From Leucobacter rhizosphaerae (lineage in GTDB: Bacteria; Actinomycetota; Actinomycetes; Actinomycetales; Microbacteriaceae): a stretch of DNA of 64,000 nucleotides. The stretch spans positions 3,100,001 to 3,164,000 of the forward strand of contig NZ_CP095043.1 of assembly GCF_022919175.1 (NCBI RefSeq). The letters run 5' to 3'. A program made the translations under genes and the position numbers. Below the pieces are notes generated by a model, which saw only the letters and a program-made list of their open reading frames with translations, searched no databases and was not told the origin of the DNA. Shown here one piece after another: positions 25,712-35,177 of this stretch (position 1 is its first letter; each line of letters starts with the position of its first letter).

Positions 25712-26863
25712 GTGGCAGCAGTCAATTTGGGAATGCCCAAGGTCCCCGAGGTTCTCGCGCCGCGGCGCAAGTCGCGGGAGATCAAGGTCGGTTCGGTGAC
25801 GGTCGGCGGCAACGCGCCCGTCTCGGTGCAGTCGATGACCACCACTCCGACGACCGACATCAACGCGACCCTCCAGCAGATCGCGGAGCTCACCGCGTCC
25901 GGCTGCGACATCGTGCGCGTGGCGTGTCCGTCGCGCGACGACGCCGAGGCGCTCCCGATCATCGCCATGAAGAGCCAGATCCCCGTGATCGCCGACATCC
26001 ACTTCCAGCCGGCCTATGTCTACGCCGCGATCGACGCCGGCTGCGCCGCGGTGCGCGTGAACCCCGGCAACATCCGGAAGTTCGATGACCAGGTCGGGGA
26101 GATCGCGAAGCGCGCGAAGGCCGCCGGCACCTCGATCCGGATCGGCGTGAACGCCGGCTCGCTCGACCCCCGTCTGCTGCAGAAGTACGGCAAGGCCACC
26201 CCCGAGGCGCTCGTGGAGAGCGCAGTGTGGGAGGCGTCGCTGTTCGAGGAGCACGACTTCCACGACTTCAAGATCTCGGTCAAGCACAACGACCCGATCG
26301 TCATGGTGAAGGCCTACCGCCTGCTCGCGGAGCGGGGCGACTGGCCGCTGCACCTCGGGGTCACCGAGGCAGGCCCCGCGTTCCAGGGCACGATCAAGAG
26401 CGCCACGGCGTTCGGCATCCTGCTCTCCGAGGGCATCGGCGACACGATCCGCGTCTCGCTCTCCGCCCCGCCCGTCGAAGAGGTGAAGGTCGGGCTGCAG
26501 ATCCTGCAGTCGCTGAACCTGCGCGAGCGCAAGCTCGAGATCGTGTCGTGCCCGTCGTGCGGACGCGCGCAGGTCGACGTCTACACCCTCGCCGAGCAGG
26601 TCACGAAGGGGCTCGAGGGCATGAGCGTGCCGCTCCGCGTCGCGGTGATGGGCTGCGTCGTGAACGGTCCCGGCGAGGCCCGCGAGGCCGACCTCGGTGT
26701 CGCCTCGGGCAACGGCAAGGGGCAGATCTTCGTGAAGGGCGAGGTCATCAAGACCGTGCCCGAGAGCGAGATCGTGCAGACGCTCATCGAAGAGGCCAAC
26801 CGGATCGCCGCAGAGATGCCCGCGTCGAGCGAGTCGGGCACACCCGACGTCTACACCCCGTAG
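25712..26863 (+). CDS. ispG: 4-hydroxy-3-methylbut-2-en-1-yl diphosphate synthase (flavodoxin)
   Basis: [4Fe-4S] enzyme of the MEP pathway turning MEcPP into HMBPP (383 aa, normal length). It shows [56 protein letters not shown] and the cluster cysteines in SCPSCGR and [12 protein letters not shown]. Start GTG 25712 is leaderless-like, with TAGACT at 25699-25704 seven bases upstream. In many actinobacteria it directly follows rseP; here two envelope genes intervene. Confidence 0.96.
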   Translation: MAAVNLGMPKVPEVLAPRRKSREIKVGSVTVGGNAPVSVQSMTTTPTTDINATLQQIAELTASGCDIVRVACPSRDDAEALPIIAMKSQIPVIADIHFQPAYVYAAIDAGCAAVRVNPGNIRKFDDQVGEIAKRAKAAGTSIRIGVNAGSLDPRLLQKYGKATPEALVESAVWEASLFEEHDFHDFKISVKHNDPIVMVKAYRLLAERGDWPLHLGVTEAGPAFQGTIKSATAFGILLSEGIGDTIRVSLSAPPVEEVKVGLQILQSLNLRERKLEIVSCPSCGRAQVDVYTLAEQVTKGLEGMSVPLRVAVMGCVVNGPGEAREADLGVASGNGKGQIFVKGEVIKTVPESEIVQTLIEEANRIAAEMPASSESGTPDVYTP

Positions 26864-27015
26864 TCTCGCGCGGATGTCGCGCGGGTGACGGCCGTGCGAT
26901 GGAGCGCCCGACCGGTGGTGCGTGTCGCACCGCGGCATCTGAACGCAGCACGTTCGCATACTTGCGGGTGCGGGGCAATAGGTCGCTGATCGCCGATTCG
27001 AATACTGAATCGACG

Positions 27016-27031
27016 TGTGCAACTACGCACA
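27016..27031 (+). promoter_or_regulatory. Crp/GlxR-like palindrome upstream of the secretion module
   Basis: TGTGC-N6-GCACA at 27016-27031 resembles the Crp/GlxR pattern TGTGA-N6-TCACA. It lies 132 bases before the start at 27163. A second inverted repeat, TGACC-N7-GGTCA, occupies 27069-27085. The remaining 26864-27162 stretch shows no gene and is probably the leader and promoter of this module. Confidence 0.4.
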
Positions 27032-27162
27032 TTCAACCTGCGCCGTACTGACCTGCCGTGTACGCGTGTGACCATGGAAAGGTCATACGGTAACCCCACC
27101 TCCGAGCATATTCGGGACTCGGACGCTGACGGGTCACCCCCTCGGAAAGGCGCAACACACCC

Positions 27163-27741
27163 ATGTCTGAAAAGAAATCTCATCGCGTGGCACTGGTTCT
27201 GCAGAGCGGCATCGCGACCACCGTGGCGACCGCCGTGCTGCTCGGCGGATTCGGTGCCTTCTCGCTGTGGAACGACTCGTTGGCCTCCGGGGCCGGCACC
27301 GACATCGCAACGGGCACCCTGACGCTCGACTCGGTGACCCCCGGTGCGTGGACCATCGAGCAGTCCGACGGTGTTCTCGCTCCCGGCACCGCGATCGACC
27401 CCGCGTCGTTCAAGGCATCGCCGGGTGACGTACTGCAGTACACCGCAAGCGTCCAGGTCACCGCTGATGGCTCCGACCTGCTCGCCGAGCTGAACGTCGA
27501 CCCCGGCTCCTACGCCGTCGCCACGGAACTGGCGAGCGACGTCACCGTCACGCTGACCAAGGCCGATGGGACCTCTCCCGATGGCATCCCGATCACCGGC
27601 GCCGACGGCACCCGCAACATCGATGTCAAGGTGACAGTCGCGTTCAACGACACCATCTCCGGTCTGACCGGACAGGGCCTCGCCTCGGCGGTGAGTCTCA
27701 GCGGATTGAATTTCGAACTGAACCAGGTCACCACTCCCTGA
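27163..27741 (+). CDS. Alternate-signal (SipW-type) exported protein
   Basis: Small secreted protein (192 aa) of the RER_14450-like alternate-signal family. After a short polar start, residues 12-30 form a hydrophobic segment running into LLGGFGAFSLWNDS, the marker of SipW-type leaders, then an all-beta domain of about 150 residues, similar in style to TasA/camelysin proteins. It has no cysteine or anchor. GGAAAGG precedes ATG 27163. The dedicated signal peptidase at 30500 is its likely processing enzyme. A hairpin follows the stop, so it is probably made in excess of the downstream proteins; a structural or fibre-forming role is possible but unproven. Confidence 0.8.
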   Translation: MSEKKSHRVALVLQSGIATTVATAVLLGGFGAFSLWNDSLASGAGTDIATGTLTLDSVTPGAWTIEQSDGVLAPGTAIDPASFKASPGDVLQYTASVQVTADGSDLLAELNVDPGSYAVATELASDVTVTLTKADGTSPDGIPITGADGTRNIDVKVTVAFNDTISGLTGQGLASAVSLSGLNFELNQVTTP

Positions 27742-27775
27742 GTGCATCGTGAGGCCTGCGTCCTCACACAGCAGA

Positions 27776-27807
27776 GCGGGGCCGCACGTCTGACGTGACG
27801 GCCCCGC
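27776..27807 (+). terminator. Intrinsic terminator or attenuator inside the secretion module
   Basis: GCGGGGCCG at 27776-27784 pairs with 27799-27807, continued by CACGT/ACGTG with one bulged A and a CTG loop, then ACCTATTTC. It sits 34 bases after the first gene and 49 before the second and likely lowers downstream transcription. Confidence 0.75.
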
Positions 27808-27855
27808 ACCTATTTCCCCCCTGACCAGGCGCGCACGAGCGCGCGGAAAGAGCCG

Positions 27856-30503
27856 ATGATGCGTGCGACCTCCCCTCAACCCAGCGTGAAGCTGTGGTGC
27901 GCGTGGGCGACGCTCCTCGGTCTGCTCGTCGCGGCGATGGCCGCCCTCCTCCTCCCCGGTACCGGAGGGTTCTCGGCGTGGCGCGATGCGGCGCCGGCGG
28001 GGTCCGAGGGGATCGCCAGCGGGTCCGCCCAGATCACGGCGACCGGGGTGCCCACGTATCGCGTCGGTGGCAACAGCTTCCAGCCCACCGCATCGACGCT
28101 CTCCGCGGGCCAGACGCTGACCGTCACCATCCCGGTGACGGTGCTGGGGACCGGGAGCACGATGAGCCCTCATCTGGGCCTCAGCCGGTGGACGGTGCCC
28201 GCGTCGCTGACCTCGAAAGTGACGGTCACCGCTGACAGCACGCCGCTCGTGGTCTCCGCGGCCCCTCAGAACGCCACCGTCACGCTCACCATTGCGGCAT
28301 CGCCCGACGCGGTGTTCCAGGGCGAGGTCATCGACCTGTCCCGGCTGCTCCTGGAATTGGAGACCCGCACCACGTGGGAGGACTCCGAGACACTGCATCT
28401 CGCGAACATCACGATGGCCGCACCGAGCCGCAAGATGGTGCTGACGATGAACACCTCCTTGCCCGGAGCGAGCAAAAACGTCTCGGTCCCGGTCGGTGGC
28501 ATCGCCGACCCGGTGACCATCGACTGGGGCGACGGCACCGCGCCCCACACCGTCACCGCGGCCAACCCGTCGCACACCTACGCGAACGCCGGCTCGTACA
28601 CGGTCACGATCACTGGCACCTTCAGCCGCTTCGGCGGGGGAGGCACCATGCGGGCCCTGCAGTCCGTCGACGTGTGGGAGGAGAACGGGGTCGCGGACGC
28701 GAGCTACGCATTCCAGGGCGCGACCGGACTCGTGTCGACCGTTGCGCCGCCGCGCACCGTCACCAACCTGAGCCACATGTTCGACGGTGCGACGAAGTTC
28801 AATCAAGATCTGGGCGGCTGGGACACCTCGAACGTCACCAATATGTCGTACATGTTCGGCGACGCGGCCGCGTTCACCAACGGCGGCAGCGACAGCATCG
28901 GCGGCTGGGACACCTCGAACGTCACCGACATGTCCGCGATGTTCATCCGTGCGACTCAGTTCAACCAAGGCGTTGGCGACTGGAACACGTCCGCGGTCGT
29001 CAACATGTCCAACATGTTCAACACCGCCATGGCCTTCAACAACGGCGGTAGCTCTGGGATCGGCGCATGGGACACCGCTGCGGTCACCGATATGAACAAC
29101 ATGTTCAACTCGGCAACCGCCTTCGATCAGAATGTCGGCGAGTGGGACACGTCACGAGTCGCCAACATGTCCAGCATGTTTCGAAGCGCCCGGGTGTTCA
29201 CCAATGGCGGGAGCCCGAGCATCGGTGCGTGGGAGACGTCCTCGGTGCTCTACATGTTCAACATGTTCACCGGTGCAGAGTCGTTCGATCAGAACATCGG
29301 CGCCTGGGACACCTCCAAGGTCACGAACATGGCGTCGATGTTCCAGTCGGCCACGGTCTTCAACAACGGCGGCAGCCCGAGTATCGGTGCGTGGGACACC
29401 TCTCGGGTCGGCAACATGACCTACATGTTCCAGGGAGCTGCAGCCTTCAATCAGAACATCGGTGCCTGGAACACCGGCAAGGTCGGCAACATGTCGTACA
29501 TGTTCCACGGGGCGCTGATGTTCAACCAGAACCTCGGTGCCTGGAACACCGGCACCGTGAGCACCATGGCGAACATGTTCTACGGGGCAACCGCGTTCAA
29601 CGGGAGTATCGGCTCCTGGAACACGTCGCGAGTGACCTCAATGATCAGTATGTTCGGCGAGGCGTCGGCGTTCAACCAGAACCTCGGTGCCTGGGACACG
29701 TCGCAGGTCACCTCGATGTCGAGCATGTTCTCGGGAGCTGCGGCGTTCAACCAAGACCTGGGCACGTGGAACACCTCGAGGGTCACGCAGATGAACTACA
29801 TGTTCCAACGTGCGGCCGCGTTCAATCAGGACATCGGGGACTGGGACACCTCCAAAGTGAACACGATGCTCGCCATGTTCAGCGGCGCGGTGTCCTTCGA
29901 CCAGCACATCGGTGCGTGGAACACCGCGACGGTCACCGACCTCTCGTACATGTTCCAGGGGGCGGCCGCGTTCGACCAGGACATCGGCGGTTGGAGCACC
30001 GCCAAGGTGACGAACATGGCGAGCATGTTCCGCGGTGCGGCCTCGTTCAACCAGGACATCAGCGGCTGGAGCACCGCCAAGGTCACGAACATGGGGTACA
30101 TGTTCGATGCCGCGACCGCCTTCCGCCAGGACCTGTCTGCCTGGACGGTCAATCTCATCGCGAGTACTCCGCCGCTGTTCGCCCCGGCGGGGTTCCCTCC
30201 GGCCTACCTCCCGGCCCGGTGGCAGCCGATCGCGGCTCCGCTGTCGGCGCCGTCTTCGGGGGCCCGGCGCTTCCTGACGCGTCTGCTCCAACCACGGACG
30301 GGCCAACCACAGACGGGCCAAGCACAGACGCCCCGATTGCCGACCCGTCGGCGGAAGCCGACACCGAGTCGCCCGACTCCGGTGACGCCGCGGTCGGGAC
30401 CGTTGGCGGCGCGCCGTCAGCCGGCGGCGATGATGCACCGGTCGCCGATGGCGACAACGCACCGGTGGCCGACTCCACAGCGGAAGAGGAGATGACACCG
30501 TGA
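27856..30503 (+). CDS. BspA-like repeat surface protein with PKD domain and SipW-type leader; frameshift near the 3' end
   Basis: Large secreted protein, about 882 aa if repaired. The leader (residues 12-45) ends LLLPGTGGFSAWRD, a SipW-type signal. A beta domain (about 50-200), a PKD-like domain (IDWGDGT, then HTYANAGSYTVTITG, about 215-255) and about 17 BspA/DUF285 repeats of 24-26 residues follow, each of the form W(D/N)TSxVTNMSxMF with FNQDIG. The open frame ends at 30495 in an unlikely Arg/Pro-rich tail. The -1 frame from about 30263 to the TGA at 30503 is a credible acidic Thr/Pro/Asp tail. Adding one G to the run at 30258-30262 joins them. GGAAAG precedes ATG 27856. BspA-type repeats are linked to adhesion; no LPXTG or membrane anchor is visible. 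Confidence 0.82.
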
Positions 30504-31183
30504 ACGCACTCCACACCCTCGGCACACCAGCACCAGCACCAGCACCAGCACCGGCACTAGCACCGGGACCGGACGTGACGCGCGATCTCGGGGATGCCGA
30601 GGTGCCGCGCCGACGCTCCGGGTGGGCCTCGCTGCTGCAGGGGCTGAGCATCGGTGTGCTCCTGCTCACGGTTGCCGTGGCCTGCGCGACCATTGTGCTG
30701 CCGAAACTCACGGGTGCCGTACCGCTGACGGTGCTGTCCAATTCGATGTCGCCCGGCATGCCGGTCGGAGCGCTCGCAGTGGTGCGACCCACGATGGACA
30801 TCGACGCCAGCTCCCTCGAGATCGACGATGTGCGAGCCGTCAATCGGGTCGACGACATCCGCCTCGGCGACGTGATCGCCTACCAGCCAAGCGCGGACGA
30901 CTCCACACTCATCATGCACCGAGTCATCGGGGTGACCGATCGCGCTGATGGAACGCGCGAGTTCCTCACCCAGGGAGACAACAACGCGGCGGCCGATCCC
31001 GCCGTCGAGGACTACATGGTGCGTGGGGAAGTGTCCTATCACCTCCCGCTCCTCGGGTACGTGAATTCCTTCGTGAACGGGAACGGCGCGCACCACACGA
31101 TGCTGGTCATCCTCGTCGCCGTCGGCTTCTACGGCTGGGCGGGACTGCAGCTCGCCCGCGCTCTCCGGAGGCGGAAGCCGTAG
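30500..31183 (+). CDS. SipW-type (ER-type) signal peptidase I
   Basis: Membrane signal peptidase (227 aa) using a Ser/His pair instead of Ser/Lys. The nucleophile is Ser82 in SNSMSPG and the base is His140 in IMHRVIG; GDNN (near 155) is another family box. Helices lie at about 43-67 and 195-215. Such enzymes process SipW-type leaders of TasA-like proteins, and two such substrates precede it. Start GTG 30500 lies four bases inside the end of the repaired BspA-like gene, with AGGAGA at 30487-30492. A Pro-Ala low-complexity tract fills residues 10-20. Confidence 0.88.
   Translation: MNALHTLGTPAPAPAPAPALAPGPDVTRDLGDAEVPRRRSGWASLLQGLSIGVLLLTVAVACATIVLPKLTGAVPLTVLSNSMSPGMPVGALAVVRPTMDIDASSLEIDDVRAVNRVDDIRLGDVIAYQPSADDSTLIMHRVIGVTDRADGTREFLTQGDNNAAADPAVEDYMVRGEVSYHLPLLGYVNSFVNGNGAHHTMLVILVAVGFYGWAGLQLARALRRRKP
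30522..30559 (+). repeat. CACCAG hexanucleotide microsatellite in the signal peptidase gene
   Basis: About six copies of CACCAG or variants encode alternating Pro and Ala at the cytoplasmic N-terminus of the signal peptidase. The six-base period keeps the frame. Confidence 0.8.
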
Positions 31184-31198
31184 ATCCTCAGGTCCTCG

Positions 31199-31216
31199 GC
31201 GCCCGGTGGTGGGCGC
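31199..31216. terminator. Short hairpin between convergent genes
   Basis: GCGCCC at 31199-31204 pairs with GGGCGC at 31211-31216 across a six-base loop. It lies between the signal peptidase stop and the convergent GntR gene and could end either transcript; evidence is weak. Confidence 0.35.
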
Positions 31217-31284
31217 TCGGTGCTCAGCGCTTGGGAGGTCCAGTGATTCCTGCGCTCTGGCGCGTCTCGTCGGTGCGTCGGCGC

Positions 31285-32004
31285 CTAGAGGAATCCGCGC
31301 AACAGCGCCGAGGATCCCTCGACGTGCTCGAGCATCGCCGCCGCGGCGTCGTCGGGGCGGCCGTCGAGGATCGCCGACACGATCGCCTCGTGCTGCTCGT
31401 TCGAATGGGAGAGGTTCGGCGCGAGCATCGGGATGCTGTCGAGCAGCGCATTCACCCGCGTCCGGAGGTTCGCGACGAGCGGCACGAGGCTCGGCGACCC
31501 CGAGACCTCTGCGATGAGGAGGTGCAGACGCGAGTCGAGCCGCCGGTGGTCGTCCTGCTGCGCGGCACCGCACTCCTGGAGTGCGAGCAGGAGCGCCGCG
31601 CGATCCTCCGCGGAGAGCTCGCGTGCCGCCGCCTCCCGCGCCGCACCGACCTCGAGCACTCGGCGGAGCACCGCCGTGTCCTCGACCTCATCCGCACCCG
31701 GCAGCGAGGCCACTGCCCGCAGCGTCGACGCAGCGGGCAGAGCCTCGACCACAAACGTGCCGCCGTACCGACCCCGGCGCGACACCACGTACCCGGCCTC
31801 GGCGAGTGTCGAGAGCGCCTCGCGCACGGTGTCGCGACTCACCTTCAGCATGCCCGCCAGGTCGCGTTCGGCGGGCAGCTTCTCGCCCGGGCCGATGAGC
31901 CCGAGGCGGATCGACTGCAGCAACCGCTGCATCGTCTCCTCGTACGCGTTGGTGGGTCGCACGGCGCGGATCAGCAGCTCGACACCGTCTGCGGGCTGCT
32001 TCAT
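31285..32004 (-). CDS. FadR-type GntR family transcriptional regulator
   Basis: 239 aa. The N-terminal winged helix reads IRLGLIGPGEKLPAERDLAGML, then VSRDTVREALSTLAEAGYV, the GntR signature; the rest is an FCD ligand-binding domain with the metal-site residues D..H (DSRLHLLI) and two later His (HSNEQHEAIV, EHVEG). It is the last gene of the leftward catabolic cluster and probably its repressor, binding at the 36535-36755 promoter region. Start ATG 32004. The ligand may be a pathway intermediate. Confidence 0.88.
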   Translation of the reverse strand: MKQPADGVELLIRAVRPTNAYEETMQRLLQSIRLGLIGPGEKLPAERDLAGMLKVSRDTVREALSTLAEAGYVVSRRGRYGGTFVVEALPAASTLRAVASLPGADEVEDTAVLRRVLEVGAAREAAARELSAEDRAALLLALQECGAAQQDDHRRLDSRLHLLIAEVSGSPSLVPLVANLRTRVNALLDSIPMLAPNLSHSNEQHEAIVSAILDGRPDDAAAAMLEHVEGSSALLRGFL

Positions 32005-32070
32005 GGGGCTCCTTCGCCGGGTTCGATGCGCGTGAAGCGAGTGTAGCGCGCCCCGCCTGAGCGCCGCGGC

Positions 32071-32862
32071 CTACAGCGGCGTGGTGTACGCGCTGCTGAT
32101 CCCGCCGTCCACGAGGAACGTCGACGCGGTGATGAAGGAGGCGTCGTCGCTCGCGAGGAACGCGACCGACGCGGCGAGCTCCTCCGGGCGGGCGAAACGC
32201 CCCACCGGCACGTGCACGAGGCGACGCTCGGCGCGCTCGGGATCGCTCGCGAACAGCTCCTGCAGCAGCGGGGTGTTGACCGGGCCGGGGCAGAGCGCGT
32301 TGACGCGGATGCCCTGACGGGCGAACTGCACGCCGAGCTCGCGGCTCATCGCGAGCACACCGCCCTTCGACGCGGTGTAGGAGATCTGGGAGGTCGCGGA
32401 GCCCATGACCGCCACGAACGACGCCGTGTTGATGATCGATCCGCTGCCCTGCTTCGTCATGTGGCGCAGTGCGGCTCGCGAGCACAGGTAGACGCTCTTC
32501 AGGTTGACGTCCTGCACCTTCTCCCAGGCGGGGAGCTCGGTGATCTCGATCGAGTCGTCGTCGTCGGGGGAGATGCCCGCGTTGTTGAAGGCGATGTCCA
32601 CGGACCCGTAGACGCTCGCAGCGGTGTCGAAGAGGTGGTTGACCTGCGCCTCGTCGGTGACGTTGACCTGCACGAAGAGCCCGCCGACCTCGGCCGCGGC
32701 GGCCTCGCCCGACGCGGGGTTCATATCGCCGATGACGATGGTGGCGCCCTCGGCGCGCATACGACGGGCGGTGGCGAGCCCGATGCCGCTGGCTCCGCCG
32801 GTAATGACGGCGACCTTGCCGGCCAGGCGCTGGGTGAGATCGATGGGGGTGATGTCGCTCAT
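32071..32862 (-). CDS. SDR family dehydrogenase of the putative ethanolamine cluster
   Basis: Short-chain dehydrogenase (263 aa) with TGGASGIG, an Asp at the end of strand 2 (VIGDMN) that points to NAD, FNNAG, INTASFVAV, the YTASKGG active site and NALCPGPVNTPLL. It follows the aldehyde dehydrogenase gene by 45 bp. In the Puu polyamine pathway an FAD oxidase (PuuB) acts at this step on an amine; here an NAD alcohol-type dehydrogenase replaces it, which fits oxidation of the hydroxyl of gamma-glutamyl-ethanolamide to an aldehyde. This role is inference from context. Confidence 0.85.
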   Translation of the reverse strand: MSDITPIDLTQRLAGKVAVITGGASGIGLATARRMRAEGATIVIGDMNPASGEAAAAEVGGLFVQVNVTDEAQVNHLFDTAASVYGSVDIAFNNAGISPDDDDSIEITELPAWEKVQDVNLKSVYLCSRAALRHMTKQGSGSIINTASFVAVMGSATSQISYTASKGGVLAMSRELGVQFARQGIRVNALCPGPVNTPLLQELFASDPERAERRLVHVPVGRFARPEELAASVAFLASDDASFITASTFLVDGGISSAYTTPL

Positions 32863-32907
32863 GGGAGGTTCCTTTTCGGGTGGGTGCTGCAGAGGTGACG
32901 GCGAGGG

Positions 32908-34263
32908 TTACTCGGAGGCGAAGAAGACGTTCTTCGTCTCGGTGAAGTGGAGCGGGGCGTCCGGGCCGAGCTCGCGCCCGAGCCCCGATTGCTTGAATCC
33001 GCCGAACGGGGTCGAGTACCGCACCGATGAGTGCGAGTTCACGGAGAGGTTGCCGCCCTCGACCCCGCGGGCGACCCGGATGCCGCGGCCGAGATCTCCG
33101 GTCCAGATCGAACCGCTCAGGCCGTACTCGGTGTCGTTGGCGAGGGCGATCGCGTCGGCCTCGTCGTCGAAGGGCAGCACCGCGACCACGGGACCGAAGA
33201 TCTCCTCGGTCGCGATCCGGTCGCCGCGCTCGGGGGTGACGACGGTGGGGGCGAACCACGCGCCGGGGCCATCGGGGCAGGATCCGCGGAACGCGACCGG
33301 GGTGTCGTCGGTCACGAAAGCGGCGACGCTGTCTCGGTGCGCCTGGGTCACGAGCGGTCCGACCTCTGTCGACTCGTCCATCGGATCCCCGACCCGGACG
33401 CCCTGCACGGCGCGCTCGAACTCCGACATGAACCGGTCGTAGACGCTGCGCTCGACGAGCAGGCGGCTGCGGGCGCAGCAGTCCTGGCCCGCGTTGTCGA
33501 AGACGGAGTACGGGGCGGTCGCGGCGGCGCGCTCGATGTCGGAGTCGGCGAAGACGATGTTGGCGCTCTTGCCGCCGAGCTCCAGCGTGACGCGCTTCAC
33601 CTGGTCGGCGCAGCCCGACATGATGCGCTTGCCGACCTCCGTGGAGCCGGTGAAGACGACCTTCCGCACGTCGGGGTGCGTGACGAAGCGCTCACCCACG
33701 ACCGACCCGCGTCCGGCGAGCACCTGGAACAGCCCCTCCGGCAGTCCGGACTCGAGCGCGAGCTCACCGAGCCGCAGGCTCGTGAGCGGAGTCCACTCCG
33801 CGGGCTTCAGCACGACCGCGTTGCCGGCCGCCAGTGCGGGCGCGAATCCCCACGACGCGATGGTCATCGGGAAGTTCCACGGGGTGATGACCCCGACGAC
33901 GCCGAGAGGCTCGTGGAACGTGACGTTCATGCCGCCGGCCACCGGGATCTGCTGCCCGATGAGGCGTTCGGGTGATCCCGAGTAGTACTCGAGCACGTCG
34001 CGGACGTGGCCGGCCTCCCAGCGGGACTGCGTGATGGGGTGCCCCGAGTTGGTGGTCTCGAGGCGCGCCAGGTGCTCGATGTCGCCGTCCACCGCGTCGG
34101 CGAAGCGGCGCAGCGCGCGCGCCCGGTCGGCGGGGGCGACGCGCGCCCACTCCCGCTGCGCGCGGACGGCCGCCGCGATCGCGGTGTCGGTCTCGGCCGC
34201 GTCGAGGTGCGCCACCTCGGTGACCGCGCTGCCGTCGGCGGGATTGATCACGGTATAGCTCAT
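32908..34263 (-). CDS. NAD(P)-dependent aldehyde dehydrogenase
   Basis: ALDH superfamily enzyme (451 aa, slightly short for the family). It has VITPWNFP, LKPAEWTP, FTGSTEVGK (cofactor), the general base Glu in LELGGK, the catalytic Cys in NAGQDCCARS, EEIFGPV and PFGGFKQSG. It overlaps the upstream hydrolase gene by four bases (ATGA). It resembles PuuC or gamma-glutamyl-aminoaldehyde dehydrogenases; in this cluster it would oxidise a gamma-glutamyl aminoaldehyde to the acid, possibly gamma-glutamylglycine. The substrate is inferred from neighbours. Confidence 0.9.
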   Translation of the reverse strand: MSYTVINPADGSAVTEVAHLDAAETDTAIAAAVRAQREWARVAPADRARALRRFADAVDGDIEHLARLETTNSGHPITQSRWEAGHVRDVLEYYSGSPERLIGQQIPVAGGMNVTFHEPLGVVGVITPWNFPMTIASWGFAPALAAGNAVVLKPAEWTPLTSLRLGELALESGLPEGLFQVLAGRGSVVGERFVTHPDVRKVVFTGSTEVGKRIMSGCADQVKRVTLELGGKSANIVFADSDIERAAATAPYSVFDNAGQDCCARSRLLVERSVYDRFMSEFERAVQGVRVGDPMDESTEVGPLVTQAHRDSVAAFVTDDTPVAFRGSCPDGPGAWFAPTVVTPERGDRIATEEIFGPVVAVLPFDDEADAIALANDTEYGLSGSIWTGDLGRGIRVARGVEGGNLSVNSHSSVRYSTPFGGFKQSGLGRELGPDAPLHFTETKNVFFASE

Positions 34264-35177
34264 GGGGCGTCCTTCGGCTCGGGTGCGGGTGCGGGTGCGG
34301 GTGCGGGATCGGTGCCGGCTGGATCGGTGCCGGTGCCGGCTGGGTCAGTGCCGGTGCCGGTCGGTCCGGAGGGTGCGCGCGAGGCGTCGCGGGCAGCGCG
34401 GTACTCCACGGCGGCGCGCACGAGTCCCTCGAAGAGCCGCCGGTCCTCGGCGTTCTCCTCCGGGTGCCACTGCACCGCGATCCCGAACGGCACGGAGTCG
34501 AGCTCGAGCGACTCGATGATCCCGTCCTCGGTGCGGCTGGTGACGGTAAGGCCGGCACCCACCTCGTCGATGGCCTGGTGATGGTAGAGGTCGGCCTCCG
34601 CGCGGGGGTCGTCGCCGAGCACGGCGCCGATCCGGCTGTCGGGTTCGACGGACACCTCAATGCGGTTGAAGCGGCCCTCGCCGAGCTGGTACCGGTCGTC
34701 GCCCACGAGGTCGGGCACGTGCTGCGTGAGGGTGCCGCCGAGCTCGACGTTGAGCACCTGAGCGCCGCGGCAGATACCGAGGAACGGGAGCTCTGCAGCG
34801 ATCGCGGCCTCGAGCAGCGCGGCCTCGAACGCGTCGCGGTCGGTGCGGGGCGGCGCCGTGCGCTCGTGCGGCTCCTGGCCGTAGCGCGCAGGGTCGACGT
34901 CGGCCCCGCCCGACAGGATAAGCCCGTCGAGCGACGCGACGATCCCGGCGGCGATCTCGGAGGTCACCGGCTGCGGGGGCAGCACGAGCGCGATGCCCCC
35001 GGCGTCGGTCACGCCGTTGAGGTAGACCTGCGGCAGGAAGGAGGCGCGCACGTCCCACACCCCGGTGCGGGCCTGTTCCAAGTAGCTCGTGATGCCGATG
35101 ACGGGCGCACGCTCGGGGGCGCCCGGTGCCGGGCTCGGGGACGAATGCGTCGTCGGGGAGGACTCAGAGGCGCTCAA
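34260..35177 (-). CDS. PuuD-like class I glutamine amidotransferase family hydrolase
   Basis: Peptidase C26-type gamma-glutamyl hydrolase (about 305 aa). It begins VIGITSYLEQ, then ILSGGADVDPARYG, the nucleophile Cys in FLGICRGAQVLNV, LYHHQAID, and His and Glu in QWHPEEN. PuuD frees glutamate from gamma-glutamyl-GABA; here the likely substrate is another gamma-glutamyl amino acid. No ATG or GTG fits the N-terminus; TTG 35177, overlapping the end of the synthetase gene by 14 bases, is the best start but is uncertain. The last 40 residues are a Thr/Gly/Pro/Ala low-complexity tail from a microsatellite at 34268-34360. Confidence 0.85.
   Translation of the reverse strand: MSASESSPTTHSSPSPAPGAPERAPVIGITSYLEQARTGVWDVRASFLPQVYLNGVTDAGGIALVLPPQPVTSEIAAGIVASLDGLILSGGADVDPARYGQEPHERTAPPRTDRDAFEAALLEAAIAAELPFLGICRGAQVLNVELGGTLTQHVPDLVGDDRYQLGEGRFNRIEVSVEPDSRIGAVLGDDPRAEADLYHHQAIDEVGAGLTVTSRTEDGIIESLELDSVPFGIAVQWHPEENAEDRRLFEGLVRAAVEYRAARDASRAPSGPTGTGTDPAGTGTDPAGTDPAPAPAPAPEPKDAP
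34268..34360 (-). repeat. GGTGCG/GGTGCC hexanucleotide microsatellite in the hydrolase gene
   Basis: A run of six-base units rich in GGTGCG, GGTGCC and GGATCG encodes the Gly/Thr/Asp/Pro-Ala tail of the hydrolase. It is the third hexanucleotide tract in coding sequence of this window. Confidence 0.75.

Noticed and set aside
26864..27162. Small genes in the 299-bp gap before the secretion module
   Set aside because: No frame shows a start with a ribosome-binding site and a recognisable protein; only palindromes are seen.
30258..30262. Programmed -1 frameshift at the G run of the BspA-like gene
   Set aside because: There is no proper slippery heptamer in register and two other genes show the same one-base defect, so a lost base is more likely.
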